A stretch of DNA of 64,000 nucleotides from Brachyspira hyodysenteriae ATCC 27164 (GCF_001676785.2 NZ_CP015910.2:2604001-2668000), one strand, 5' to 3'; numbered from the stretch's first letter, positions 47,027 through 55,581 are shown. Notes: generated from the sequence alone by a model not told the origin. A program made the numbers and translations.

Positions 47027-47863
47027 TTATCCAATGATTCTCATTATAGATTGGTTTTTCATATTAGCATTAGCTAACATAGCAGCTCCTGTTTGTTGTA
47101 AGATTTGCTCACGAGTATAAGCAACCATAGCAGAAGCCATATCAGCATCACGGATAACACTTTCAGAAGCGATAGTGTTTTCAGTAGCGATCATTAAGCT
47201 TTTTACCATAGATTCCATTCTGTTTTGAACAGCACCTAATTCAGCTCTTTGAGATACTACCATTTGTATACCTTCATCGATTCTTCCTAAAGCTTGGTTA
47301 GCAGTTTCAACAGAAGAAATAGATATAGGAGTGTCTCCTCCAACTTGTAAGTTAGCAGCAGTCATAGAACCTATATTTATAGATACTCTTTGATCCATAT
47401 TAGCACCGATGTGGAAAGTCATAGGAGTTTGACCATCAGCTGCGAAACGTCCTGTTAACATGTTCATTTTGTTGAATTCAGCTTGAGAAGCGATTCTGTC
47501 AACTTCAGCTACTAATTGATTAACTTCTACTTGAATTAAAGCTCTGTCGCTGTCAGAGTATATACCGTTAGCAGACTGTATAGCTAATTCTCTCATTCTT
47601 TGCATAATGTTAGTAGTTTCATTTAAATAACCTTCAGTTGTTTGAATGAAAGATATACCGTTTTGAGCGTTTCTAGTAGCTTGTTGTAAACCACGGTATT
47701 GTGAACGCATTTTTTCAGATACTGCTAATCCAGAAGCATCGTCTCCAGCAGTGTTGATTCTCATACCGCTAGAAAGCTGTGCTATAGTTTTAGTCATTGA
47801 ATTTCCAGTTAAATTCAATTGTCTGTTTGCATTTAATGCAGAAATATTATTGTTGATAATCAT
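47027..47863 (-). CDS. flaB: periplasmic flagellar filament core protein FlaB
   Basis: 278 residues from the ATG at 47863 (MIINNNISALNANRQL). GGAGG lies 5 bases upstream of it; an in-frame ATG at 47875 overlaps this site and would add four residues not found in FlaB. Conserved flagellin ends are present: LSSGMRINTAGDDASGLAVS at the N-terminus and ATENTIASESVIRDADMA near the C-terminus, with a short central domain, as in spirochaete core flagellins. It polymerises into the filament core in the periplasm. The gene has its own promoter, a 120-base leader and a terminator. Which FlaB paralogue it is cannot be decided. Confidence 0.95.
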   Translation of the reverse strand: MIINNNISALNANRQLNLTGNSMTKTIAQLSSGMRINTAGDDASGLAVSEKMRSQYRGLQQATRNAQNGISFIQTTEGYLNETTNIMQRMRELAIQSANGIYSDSDRALIQVEVNQLVAEVDRIASQAEFNKMNMLTGRFAADGQTPMTFHIGANMDQRVSINIGSMTAANLQVGGDTPISISSVETANQALGRIDEGIQMVVSQRAELGAVQNRMESMVKSLMIATENTIASESVIRDADMASAMVAYTREQILQQTGAAMLANANMKNQSIMRIIG

Positions 47864-47937
47864 ACTACCCTCCATGAATAGTGCTTAAAATATTTTGTAA
47901 TTTTTATTTTCTAAAGCTATTCATATTATGCCTTAAC

Positions 47938-47965
47938 ACTGTTTAGTCATCCCCTACAAAACAGT
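47938..47965 (-). promoter_or_regulatory. flaB leader hairpin with GGA loop, candidate CsrA site
   Basis: In the flaB leader, ACTGTTTTGT pairs with ACTAAACAGT (10-bp stem, one mismatch) around the loop AGGGGATG. A GGA in a hairpin loop is the preferred CsrA target, and the flaB ribosome-binding site also contains GGA. In other bacteria CsrA represses flagellin translation through such paired sites. Confidence 0.5.
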
Positions 47966-47993
47966 AACATAATATTAACTTCACGTACACCAT

Positions 47994-48021
47994 ATTATAA
48001 TATCTTTTAAAAAAAAGTAAA
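47994..48021 (-). promoter_or_regulatory. sigma-70 type promoter of flaB
   Basis: Minus strand TTTACT (48021-48016), 16 bases, TATAAT (47999-47994). The -10 matches the consensus fully and the -35 in four of six bases. The start codon is about 125 bases downstream, giving a long leader. Confidence 0.6.
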
Positions 48022-48164
48022 GACTAAATTTTTATAAAAAAATTCCGATAGGGCCATTTAACTGTATTATTGTACAATAGAATATAACATTTATTGACTT
48101 TTTGGCATTATTAAATTAAAATTAATAAACATAATATATAATAAAAATACTTGGTTGCAAAAAT

Positions 48165-49154
48165 ATGAAATATATTACAATGCTTTTTATAGTAATGACA
48201 ATACTATTATCATCATGCAGCAATGCAAAAGCAAATACATATCAAAAAAATAATGATCAGAAAATAAATGAAAAATTTTATTTCAATGCTGATAATGCAT
48301 ATAATTACATAAAAAAGCAGACAGATTTAGGACCTCGTAATTACGGAAGCGAAGCACATAAAAAAGTAAGAGAATTTTTTAAACAGGAAATTTCTAATAT
48401 TGGATATGAAGTTTATAGTCATAATTTTGAAGCTCCTTACATAAAAGAAAGGAATGGAGAAAATATATATGCTTTTTTAAAAGGAAAAACTGATGATTAT
48501 GTAATTATTACAAGTCATTTTGACAGCCGCTCTGTTGCTGAAAAAGATCCGGTGCAATTTAATAGAGATAAACCTATAAGCGGTGCCAATGACGGAGCAA
48601 GCAGCAGTGGTGTTTTATTAGAACTTATGAAAGCTTTAAAAAATTATGATGATTTGCCTTATAGTGTATGCTTTGTATTATTTGATTTAGAAGATGATGG
48701 AAACTTATTCGATGTAGAAGGATATTCATTGACAGAAACTGATTGGATACAAGGAAGCATTGCTTTTGTGAATGAAATTATCATAAGAGATAAATTGATA
48801 GATAAACAAAAAATAAAATTTGGAATACTTCTTGATATGGTTGGAAGTAAAACGGCAAAATTTAAATATGAAAGTTTCGCTCATACTTACTATTCTTCTA
48901 TATATAATCAAATTTGGAATTATGCAAATGATTTGGGATATAAAGAATATTTTGTTGACGGACATTATGGAACTATAATAGATGATCATACTCCGTTTTT
49001 AAATGAGAAAATACCTTTTATTGATGTTATAGATATGGGTTATCCATTTCATCATACATCTCAGGATACAATAGATAAATTAGATAAAAAAACTTTAGAG
49101 GCTGTAGGAAAAACCATAGAATACTCTATAAAGAACGCTGATAAGATTTATTAA
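48165..49154 (+). CDS. M28-family metallopeptidase-like lipoprotein (possible glutaminyl cyclase)
   Basis: 329 residues; signal MKYITMLFIVMTILLSSC with lipobox LLSSC (Cys18). The M28 zinc pattern is present: ITSHFDSR (His), SGANDGASSSG (Asp), LFDLEDDG (Glu), and PFHHTSQDTIDKLD (His) near the end. The spacing and DDHTPFLNEKIPFIDVIDMGYP resemble bacterial glutaminyl-peptide cyclotransferases, which share the M28 fold, so the product could cyclise N-terminal Gln rather than cleave peptides. It is anchored to a membrane facing the periplasm or surface. It stands alone. Confidence 0.8.
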   Translation: MKYITMLFIVMTILLSSCSNAKANTYQKNNDQKINEKFYFNADNAYNYIKKQTDLGPRNYGSEAHKKVREFFKQEISNIGYEVYSHNFEAPYIKERNGENIYAFLKGKTDDYVIITSHFDSRSVAEKDPVQFNRDKPISGANDGASSSGVLLELMKALKNYDDLPYSVCFVLFDLEDDGNLFDVEGYSLTETDWIQGSIAFVNEIIIRDKLIDKQKIKFGILLDMVGSKTAKFKYESFAHTYYSSIYNQIWNYANDLGYKEYFVDGHYGTIIDDHTPFLNEKIPFIDVIDMGYPFHHTSQDTIDKLDKKTLEAVGKTIEYSIKNADKIY

Positions 49155-49160
49155 TTTTCT

Positions 49161-49233
49161 GTCATAAACGAACAGCTGATAATTTTAGTTGTCAGCTATT
49201 ATAAAGCGAGTTTATGACTAGCAATAATAAAAG
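49161..49233 (+). repeat. nested inverted repeat plus TAGCAATAATAAAA repeat, copy 2
   Basis: Outer arms GTCATAAAC / GTTTATGAC (49161-49169, 49210-49218) enclose inner arms AGCTGATAA / TTGTCAGCT (49174-49182, 49189-49197; one G-U pair). The shared repeat TAGCAATAATAAAA follows at 49219-49232. It begins 7 bases past the M28 gene. No T-run follows. Confidence 0.6.
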
Positions 49234-49350
49234 ATAAAGTTTATTAATTTTTAATAGATAAAGTATTAGATTATAACTGACGAATTAATAAAATAAAAAT
49301 TGAGTATATATTTAGATATTCTAAAATTTTTATTTTATATAAACAAAGTT

Positions 49351-49387
49351 GTCTGCTATTATAAATTTATCAATAGCAATAATAAAA
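49351..49387 (+). repeat. TAGCAATAATAAAA intergenic repeat, copy 3
   Basis: GTCTGCTATTATAAA at 49351 and TAGCAATAATAAAA at 49374 repeat the pattern of copies 1 and 2 with a shorter spacer. The rest of the 49155-49516 gap is AT-rich and holds no gene I can see. Confidence 0.6.
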
Positions 49388-49516
49388 AATATATAACATA
49401 CAAAATTTATTTTTACATTAAAACTATTAACATTGTTATAGAAAAATGTTATAATTACTGCAATTAATTTATATATTTACATAAATGAAAAATACTAATA
49501 ATAGGAGGTTTTTTAT

Positions 49517-50227
49517 ATGTTTGGCGGATATTTTGAATATTATTTCGGATATATATGGATACTAATTCCGGGTATACTTCTTGGTTTCTGGGCACAGATG
49601 AAAGTAAAATCTACTTATGCTAAATACAGCAGAATGGAAAATAAAAGAGGCATTACAGGTGCTCAAACAGCAAGATATATACTAGAAGGTTACGGAATAG
49701 ACATACCTGTTGAAAGAATAGGAGGAACATTAACAGATCATTATGACCCTTCTGCAAAAGTATTAAGACTTTCTTCTGGTGTATATGATGGTACTGATGT
49801 TGCTGCTTTAGGAGTTGCTGCTCATGAAGTAGGACATGCCATACAGCATAATAGAGGATATGCTCCTCTTTCTATAAGAAATGGATTCTATCCTTTATGT
49901 GCTATAGGCGATCAATTCGGACCTTATTTGGTATTATTAGGTATTATGATAGGGGGAGCTGGAAGTTTTTCATATTATATTATGATGGCTGGTATTATAC
50001 TCTTTGCCTTTGCAGTATTCTTCTCTTTAGTTACTCTGCCTGTAGAATTTGATGCTTCAAACAGAGCTATAAAAATATTGGATAAAGGCGGATTTTTAGA
50101 CAGTGAAGAACTTGACGGAGCTAAAAAAGTTTTATCTGCTGCTGCTTTGACTTATGTTGCTGCTGCTGTTACTGCTATACTTACACTTTTAAGACTTTTA
50201 ATGTTAGCACAAAGAAGAAGAGATTAA
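49517..50227 (+). CDS. YugP-family zinc metallopeptidase
   Basis: 236 residues. HEVGHAIQH near residue 113 is the zinc site; the protein has a membrane helix at the N-terminus (about 8-25), and three more after the motif (about 138-180, 205-228). This fits the Zn_peptidase_2 (YugP/DUF) family of inner-membrane proteases of unknown substrate. A strong AGGAGG precedes the start by about 10 bases. It is convergent with the vsp array and separated from it by a shared terminator. Confidence 0.88.
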   Translation: MFGGYFEYYFGYIWILIPGILLGFWAQMKVKSTYAKYSRMENKRGITGAQTARYILEGYGIDIPVERIGGTLTDHYDPSAKVLRLSSGVYDGTDVAALGVAAHEVGHAIQHNRGYAPLSIRNGFYPLCAIGDQFGPYLVLLGIMIGGAGSFSYYIMMAGIILFAFAVFFSLVTLPVEFDASNRAIKILDKGGFLDSEELDGAKKVLSAAALTYVAAAVTAILTLLRLLMLAQRRRD

Positions 50228-50248
50228 ATTAAAAAATATAAATAAAAT

Positions 50249-50292
50249 AAGAGAGGTATTTATTATTAAAAAAATAAATACCTCTTATTTTT
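50249..50292. terminator. bidirectional terminator between YugP and the vsp array
   Basis: GAGGTATTTATT / AATAAATACCTC (50253-50264, 50273-50284), with further AATAA/TTATT pairs outside a two-base bulge, and T-runs on the plus side. The same stem core (GTATTTATT) recurs after each vsp gene. Confidence 0.9.
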
Positions 50293-50321
50293 TATTTTGT
50301 CATATAAAATTTTCTTTATAA

Positions 50322-51479
50322 TTAAAATTCTGGCAAATACCAAGTTATTCCTGTAGTAGAAGCAAAACTAACAGGTATACCTGTAGAATCTGAATCACTA
50401 TTATTAACATCCATTTCAAAATACCATTCTAAATCTTTTACAGGTGTTATATAAAGCTCTGCATAAGCACCCCAAGATAAATAATGATTAACTTTAAAAT
50501 CCAAATTAACTTTTTCATCTTGCATTTTTCCTAAATATTTAGCCTTATAACCTAAAGAAGGCTCAACATAAAGTGATACTATATCACTATTAGCGGTTAC
50601 TCCCAATACTGCCTGCACAGTTACATCATAAGGATTCTTATCCAATTTATAATCAATATCTACTTGTGATGAAACAGGACGATCTGGATAATAATCTTCT
50701 ATTGGTTGAAGCATAGTATCTAATGCTCTTATCATAGTACCAACTCCATGCAAAGCTGTATTATATGCTACTTTAATAAAAGGATTAATAGTTACATTTC
50801 CAACAGTAGTATTCAAAAAATAGAATCTTGTTTCAAAACCAAATGACCTTGAAAAAAGTTCTTCTTCATAATTTTTACCAACATACGGAGCATTTTTATA
50901 TCCTAATTGTCCATATTTTATATATAATCTTATTTCATTAAAAGCATCTATACCTGTATAATATCTTATTTGCGTATCAGTACTTATACCTAAATAATCA
51001 TATGTATCGTGTATATTACCTTGTTTATCAACTTTTTGAATATTACCATTATATACTAATATTTGTACAGGAATAACTATCCTCAAATTATCATTTAAAG
51101 CATTAATCATAAGTACAGGAGTATGAGAACCAAAGTTATCACTAATAGGAAGCGGTGTAGTATAATTATAACCTATACCTATACTAAAAGCCTCAGAAGT
51201 ATATCCTATACCGCATGATATAGTTGTTCCAAAATAAGTACCAAAATTATTATTTAACAAAATATAGCCTAAGTGAGTTGATAAACTCTGAGATCTAAAA
51301 CCGAAAGTACCTTTAATGGTGTTATTACCTAAAACGAATCCAAATTGATCCATTCTAGCTCTAAACTGATTACCGTCTGTAAGAAAATCAATCCAATCGT
51401 CCTGATCTCCATACATACCAAATATTGAACAATATGACATACTTAATAATACTGTCATAATTAGAAAAAACTTTTTCAT
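50322..51479 (-). CDS. variable surface protein Vsp, copy 1 (last in transcription order)
   Basis: 385 residues. MKKFFLIMTVLLSMSYCSIFG is the signal peptide; the rest is beta-rich and ends in TWYLPEF with a terminal Phe, the mark of outer-membrane beta barrels. It belongs to the Brachyspira 39 kDa Vsp surface antigens. Against its three neighbours it varies in about five short segments (near residues 75-90, 160-172, 198-210, 260-290 and 322-330). In the first it carries the LLNNN type, shared with copy 4. It lacks the DPDG insertion near 325. AGGTGTG precedes the ATG; an in-frame GTG nine bases earlier is unlikely. It has its own promoter and terminator. Confidence 0.93.
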   Translation of the reverse strand: MKKFFLIMTVLLSMSYCSIFGMYGDQDDWIDFLTDGNQFRARMDQFGFVLGNNTIKGTFGFRSQSLSTHLGYILLNNNFGTYFGTTISCGIGYTSEAFSIGIGYNYTTPLPISDNFGSHTPVLMINALNDNLRIVIPVQILVYNGNIQKVDKQGNIHDTYDYLGISTDTQIRYYTGIDAFNEIRLYIKYGQLGYKNAPYVGKNYEEELFSRSFGFETRFYFLNTTVGNVTINPFIKVAYNTALHGVGTMIRALDTMLQPIEDYYPDRPVSSQVDIDYKLDKNPYDVTVQAVLGVTANSDIVSLYVEPSLGYKAKYLGKMQDEKVNLDFKVNHYLSWGAYAELYITPVKDLEWYFEMDVNNSDSDSTGIPVSFASTTGITWYLPEF

Positions 51480-51509
51480 TGTACACACCTAAATTTAACT
51501 TTATATTTT

Positions 51510-51538
51510 ATTATACTAATAAAATATAAAAATGTAAA
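51510..51538 (-). promoter_or_regulatory. promoter of vsp copy 1
   Basis: Minus strand TTTACA (51538-51533), 17 bases, TATAAT (51515-51510): a near-perfect sigma-70 promoter 31 bases before the start codon. The same boxes and spacing occur before copy 2. Confidence 0.82.
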
Positions 51539-51560
51539 ATTATTTAAGAAGTTATTTAAT

Positions 51561-51605
51561 AAAAAATGGGGTATTTATTTTTTAATAATAAATACCCCAT
51601 TTTTT
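51561..51605 (-). terminator. terminator of vsp copy 2
   Basis: A 19-bp perfect stem (AAAAAATGGGGTATTTATT and its complement) closes on an 8-base AT loop, with T-rich sequence following on the minus strand. It isolates copy 2 from copy 1. Confidence 0.9.
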
Positions 51606-51633
51606 ATTTTGTCATATAAAATTTGCTTTATAA

Positions 51634-52803
51634 TTAAAATTCTGGCAAATACCAAGTTATTCCTGTAGTAGAAGCAAAACTAACAGGTATTCCTGTAGAA
51701 TCTGAATCACTATTATTAACATCCATTTCAAAATACCATTCCAAATCTTTTACCGGTGTTATATAAAGCTCTGCATAAGCCCCCCAAGATAAATAATGAT
51801 TAACTTTAAAATCCAAATTAACTTTTCCATCTGGATCTTCATATGTTAATTTTCCTAAATATTTAGCCCTATAACCTAAAGAAGGCTCAACATAAAGTGA
51901 TACTATATCGCTATTAGCGGTTACTCCCAATACTGCCTGCACTGTTACATCATAAGGATTCTTATCCCATTTAGCATTAATATTTGCTTGTGATGAAACA
52001 GGACGATCTGAACTATAACCTTCTATTGGTTCAAACATACTATCTAATGCTCTTATCATGGTACTAAATCCATGCAAAGCTGTATTATATGCTACTTTAA
52101 TAAAAGGATTGATAATTACATTTCCAACAGCAGTATTCAAAAAATAGAATCTTGTTTCAAAACCAAATGACCTTGAAAAAAATTCTTCTTCATAATTCTT
52201 ACCAACATACGGAGCATTTTTATATCCTAATTGTCCATATTTTACATATAATCTTATTTCATTAAAAGCATCTATACCTGTATAATATCTTATTTGCGTA
52301 TCAGTACTTATACCTAAATAATCATGTGAATAAGAGATATTACCTTGTTTATCAACTTTTTGAACATTACCATTATATACTAATATTTGTACAGGAATAA
52401 CTATCCTCAAATTATCATTTAAAGCATTAATCATAAGTACAGGAGTATGAGAACCAAAGTTATCACTAATAGGAAGCGGTGTAGTATAATTATAACCTAA
52501 ACCTATACTAAAAGCCTCAGAAGTATATCCTATACCGCCGGAAATAGTTGCTCCTAAATAAGTATAATCTTTATATATAGCCAAAATATATCCTAATTGA
52601 GTTGATAAACTCTGAGATCTAAAACCGAAAGTACCTTTAATGGTGCTATTACCTAAAACGAATCCAAATTGATCCATTCTAGCTCTAAACTGATTACCGT
52701 CTGTAAGAAAATCAATCCAATCGTCCTGATCTCCATACATACCAAATATTGAACAATATGACATACTTAATAATACTGTCATAATTAGAAAAAACTTTTT
52801 CAT
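51634..52803 (-). CDS. variable surface protein Vsp, copy 2
   Basis: 389 residues, same signal peptide and terminal TWYLPEF as the other copies. It is a mosaic: the first variable segment (LAIYKDYTYLG) matches copy 3, while the second (VDKQGNI) and third (NAPYVGKNYEEE) match copy 1. The fourth reads GYSSDRPVSSQANINAKWDK, blending features of copies 1 and 3; the DPDG insertion is present. The start ATG at 52803 follows AGGTGTG. It has its own promoter (TTTACA-N17-TATAAT) and terminator. Confidence 0.93.
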   Translation of the reverse strand: MKKFFLIMTVLLSMSYCSIFGMYGDQDDWIDFLTDGNQFRARMDQFGFVLGNSTIKGTFGFRSQSLSTQLGYILAIYKDYTYLGATISGGIGYTSEAFSIGLGYNYTTPLPISDNFGSHTPVLMINALNDNLRIVIPVQILVYNGNVQKVDKQGNISYSHDYLGISTDTQIRYYTGIDAFNEIRLYVKYGQLGYKNAPYVGKNYEEEFFSRSFGFETRFYFLNTAVGNVIINPFIKVAYNTALHGFSTMIRALDSMFEPIEGYSSDRPVSSQANINAKWDKNPYDVTVQAVLGVTANSDIVSLYVEPSLGYRAKYLGKLTYEDPDGKVNLDFKVNHYLSWGAYAELYITPVKDLEWYFEMDVNNSDSDSTGIPVSFASTTGITWYLPEF

Positions 52804-52833
52804 TGTACACACCTAAATTTAACTTTATATTTT

Positions 52834-52862
52834 ATTATACTAATAAAATATAAAAATGTAAA
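52834..52862 (-). promoter_or_regulatory. promoter of vsp copy 2
   Basis: Minus strand TTTACA (52862-52857), 17 bases, TATAAT (52839-52834), identical to that of copy 1. Confidence 0.82.
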
Positions 52863-52890
52863 ATTATTTAAGAAGTTATTTAATAAAATG

Positions 52891-52923
52891 TGGGGTATTT
52901 ATTTTTTAATAATAAATGCCCCA
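52891..52923 (-). terminator. terminator of vsp copy 3
   Basis: TGGGGTATTTATT pairs with AATAAATGCCCCA; one base change gives a G-U pair. ACATTTTATT follows on the minus strand. Same design as the other vsp terminators. Confidence 0.82.
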
Positions 52924-52957
52924 TTTTTTATTTTGTCATATAAAATTTGCTTTATAA

Positions 52958-54118
52958 TTAAAATTCTGGCAAATACCAAGTTATTCCTGTAGTAGAAGCA
53001 AAACTAACAGGTATACCTGTAGAATCTGAATCACTATTATTAACATCCATTTCAAAATACCATTCTAAATCTTTTACAGGTGTTATATAAAGCTCTGCAT
53101 AAGCACACCAAGATAAATAATGATTAACTTTAAAATCAAAATTAACTTTTCCATCTGGATCTTCATATGTTAATTTTCCTAAATATTTAGCCCTATAACC
53201 TAAAGAAGGCTCAACATAAAGTGATACTATATCGCTATTAGCAGTTACTCCCAATACTGCCTGCACAGTTACATCATAAGGATTCTTATCCCATTTAGCA
53301 TTAATATTTCCTGCTGCTTTAGCGGTACGATCTGAACTATAACCTTCTATTTCTTCAATGACACTATCTAATGATCTTACCATAGTACTAAATCCATGCA
53401 AAGCTGTATTATATGCTACTTTAATAAAAGGATTGATAGTTACATTTCCAACAGCAGTATTCAAAAAATAGAATCTTGTTTCAAAACCAAATGATCTTGC
53501 AAAAAATTCTTCATCATAACTTTTATCCGTATATGAACCGCCTTTATATCCTAATTGTCCGTATTTTACATATAATCTTATTTCATTAAAAGCGTCTATG
53601 CCTGTATAATATCTTATTTGAGTATCAGTACTTATACCTAAAAAATTATATAAATAATTAATATTATCCGTCATATTCATATTACCATCATGTACTAATA
53701 TTTGTACAGGAATAACTATCCTCAAATTATCATTTAAAGCATTAATCATAAGTACAGGAGTATGAGAACCAAAGTTATAACTAATAGGAAGCGGTGTAGT
53801 ATAATTATAACCTAAACCTATACTAAAAGCCTCAGAAGTATATCCTATACCGCCGGAAATAGTTGCTCCTAAATAAGTATAATCTTTATATATAGCCAAA
53901 ATATATCCTAATTGAGTTGATAAACTCTGAGATCTAAAACCGAAAGTACCTTTAATGGTGCTATTACCTAAAACAAATCCTAATTGATCCATTCTAGCTC
54001 TAAACTGATTGCCGTCTGTAAGAAAATCAATCCAATCGTCCTGATCTCCATACATACCAAAAATTGAACAATATGACATACTTAATAATACTGTCATAAT
54101 TAGAAAAAACTTTTTCAT
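52958..54118 (-). CDS. variable surface protein Vsp, copy 3
   Basis: 386 residues. Shares the first variable type (LAIYKDYTYLG) with copy 2. Its second segment (HDGNMNMTDNINYLYNF) and third (GGSYTDKSYDEEFFA) are its own. The fourth starts like copy 2 (GYSSDR) but continues TAKAAGNINAKWDK. One notable change is SWCAYAEL where the other copies read SWGAYAEL, adding a cysteine near residue 346. The conserved N-terminal third and last 60 residues are almost identical to the other copies. Confidence 0.93.
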   Translation of the reverse strand: MKKFFLIMTVLLSMSYCSIFGMYGDQDDWIDFLTDGNQFRARMDQLGFVLGNSTIKGTFGFRSQSLSTQLGYILAIYKDYTYLGATISGGIGYTSEAFSIGLGYNYTTPLPISYNFGSHTPVLMINALNDNLRIVIPVQILVHDGNMNMTDNINYLYNFLGISTDTQIRYYTGIDAFNEIRLYVKYGQLGYKGGSYTDKSYDEEFFARSFGFETRFYFLNTAVGNVTINPFIKVAYNTALHGFSTMVRSLDSVIEEIEGYSSDRTAKAAGNINAKWDKNPYDVTVQAVLGVTANSDIVSLYVEPSLGYRAKYLGKLTYEDPDGKVNFDFKVNHYLSWCAYAELYITPVKDLEWYFEMDVNNSDSDSTGIPVSFASTTGITWYLPEF

Positions 54119-54149
54119 TGTATATACCTAAATTTAAGTTTATATTTTT

Positions 54150-54177
54150 ATTATACTAAAAAATATATAAATGTAAA
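54150..54177 (-). promoter_or_regulatory. promoter of vsp copy 3
   Basis: Minus strand TTTACA (54177-54172), 16 bases, TATAAT (54155-54150). The spacer is one base shorter than in copies 1 and 2. Confidence 0.78.
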
Positions 54178-54200
54178 ATTACTGAAAAAATTATTTAATA

Positions 54201-54243
54201 AAATGTGGGGTATTTATTTTTTTATAATAAATACCCCACATTT
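54201..54243 (-). terminator. terminator of vsp copy 4
   Basis: AAATGTGGGGTATTTAT pairs with ATAAATACCCCACATTT as a perfect 17-bp stem; TTTATT follows on the minus strand. Confidence 0.9.
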
Positions 54244-54274
54244 TTTATTTTATCATATAAAATTTGCTTTATAA

Positions 54275-55435
54275 TTAAAATTCTGGCAAATACCAAGTTA
54301 TTCCTGTAGTAGAAGCAAAACTAACAGGTATTCCTGTAGAATCTGAATCACTATTATTAACATCCATTTCAAAATACCATTCTAAATCTTTTACAGGTGT
54401 TATATAAAGCTCTGCATAAGCCCCCCAAGATAAATAATGATTAACTTTAAAATCCAAATTAACTTTTCCATCTGGATCTTCATATGTTAATTTTCCTAAA
54501 TATTTAGCCCTATAACCTAAAGAAGGCTCAACATAAAGTGATACTATATCGCTATTAGCAGTTACTCCCAATACTGCCTGCACAGTTACATCATAAGGAT
54601 TCTTATCCCATTTAACATTAATATCTTCATATGATTGAGCAGGACTATCTGGATAATAACCTTCTATTTCTTCATACATACCATCCAATGCTCTTACCAT
54701 GGTACTATATCCATGCAAAGCTGTATTATATGCTACTTTAATAAAAGGATTGATAGTTACATTTCCAACAGCAGTATTCAAAAAATAGAATCTTGTTTCA
54801 AAACCAAATGATCTTGCTAAAACTTCTTGTGTATAATTTATAGTATCATGCGGATTAATTTTATATCCTAATTGCCCATATTTTACATATAATCTTATTT
54901 CATTAAAAGCATCTATGCCTGTATAATATCTTATTTGCGTATCAGTACTTATACCTAAATAATTATCTCTATAGTAACCAAGTTGATCAATACTTTCATT
55001 ATGTACTAATATTTGCACAGGAATAACTATCCTCAAATTATCATTTAAAGCATTAATCATAAGTACTGGAGTATGAGAACCAAAGTTATCGCTAGTAGGA
55101 AATAAGGAATGGCTGGTATAATTATAGCCTATGCCTATACTAAAAGCCTCAGAAGTATATCCTATACCGCCAGAAATAGTTGCTCCCAAATAAGTACCAA
55201 GATTATTATTCAACAAAATATATCCTAATTGAGTTGATGAACTTTGAGTTCTAAAACCGAAAGTACCTTTAATAGTACTATTACCTAAAACAAATCCTAA
55301 TTGATCCATTCTAGCTCTAAACTGATTGCCGTCTGTAAGAAAATCAATCCAATCGTCCTGATCTCCATACATACCAAAAATTGAACAATATGACATACTT
55401 AATAATACTGTCATAATTAGAAAAAACTTTTTCAT
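54275..55435 (-). CDS. variable surface protein Vsp, copy 4 (first in transcription order)
   Basis: 386 residues. The first variable segment (LLNNNLGTYLG) is of the copy-1 type, while the rest of its barrel start (GATISGGIGY) matches copies 2 and 3. It alone has a two-residue insertion (HSLFPTSDNF) near 112. Its second (HNESIDQLGYYRDNY), third (INPHDTINYTQEV) and fourth (MYEEIEGYYPDSPAQSYEDI) variable segments are mostly private, though YYPD is shared with copy 1. Its promoter also differs from the others. Divergent to the AAA ATPase gene. Confidence 0.93.
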   Translation of the reverse strand: MKKFFLIMTVLLSMSYCSIFGMYGDQDDWIDFLTDGNQFRARMDQLGFVLGNSTIKGTFGFRTQSSSTQLGYILLNNNLGTYLGATISGGIGYTSEAFSIGIGYNYTSHSLFPTSDNFGSHTPVLMINALNDNLRIVIPVQILVHNESIDQLGYYRDNYLGISTDTQIRYYTGIDAFNEIRLYVKYGQLGYKINPHDTINYTQEVLARSFGFETRFYFLNTAVGNVTINPFIKVAYNTALHGYSTMVRALDGMYEEIEGYYPDSPAQSYEDINVKWDKNPYDVTVQAVLGVTANSDIVSLYVEPSLGYRAKYLGKLTYEDPDGKVNLDFKVNHYLSWGAYAELYITPVKDLEWYFEMDVNNSDSDSTGIPVSFASTTGITWYLPEF

Positions 55436-55467
55436 TATACATACCTAAATTGAAGTTTATATTTTTT

Positions 55468-55495
55468 ATTATACTAAAAATATAAAATAGCTCAA
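55468..55495 (-). promoter_or_regulatory. promoter of vsp copy 4, divergent -35
   Basis: TATAAT (55473-55468) is conserved, but the -35 position reads TTGAGC (55495-55490) at 16 bases instead of the TTTACA found before copies 1 to 3. The upstream flank is where the repeated vsp unit ends. Confidence 0.6.
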
Positions 55496-55581
55496 GAATT
55501 AGATTTAATGAAAATTAATATATTTTTATTAAATATTTTTTATGTTATAATAATAACAGAATTATTAAAGGATAAAATATA

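Noticed and set aside
50322..55435. CRISPR-like direct repeats
   Set aside because: The repetition is of whole paralogous genes of about 1.3 kb, not short repeats with spacers.
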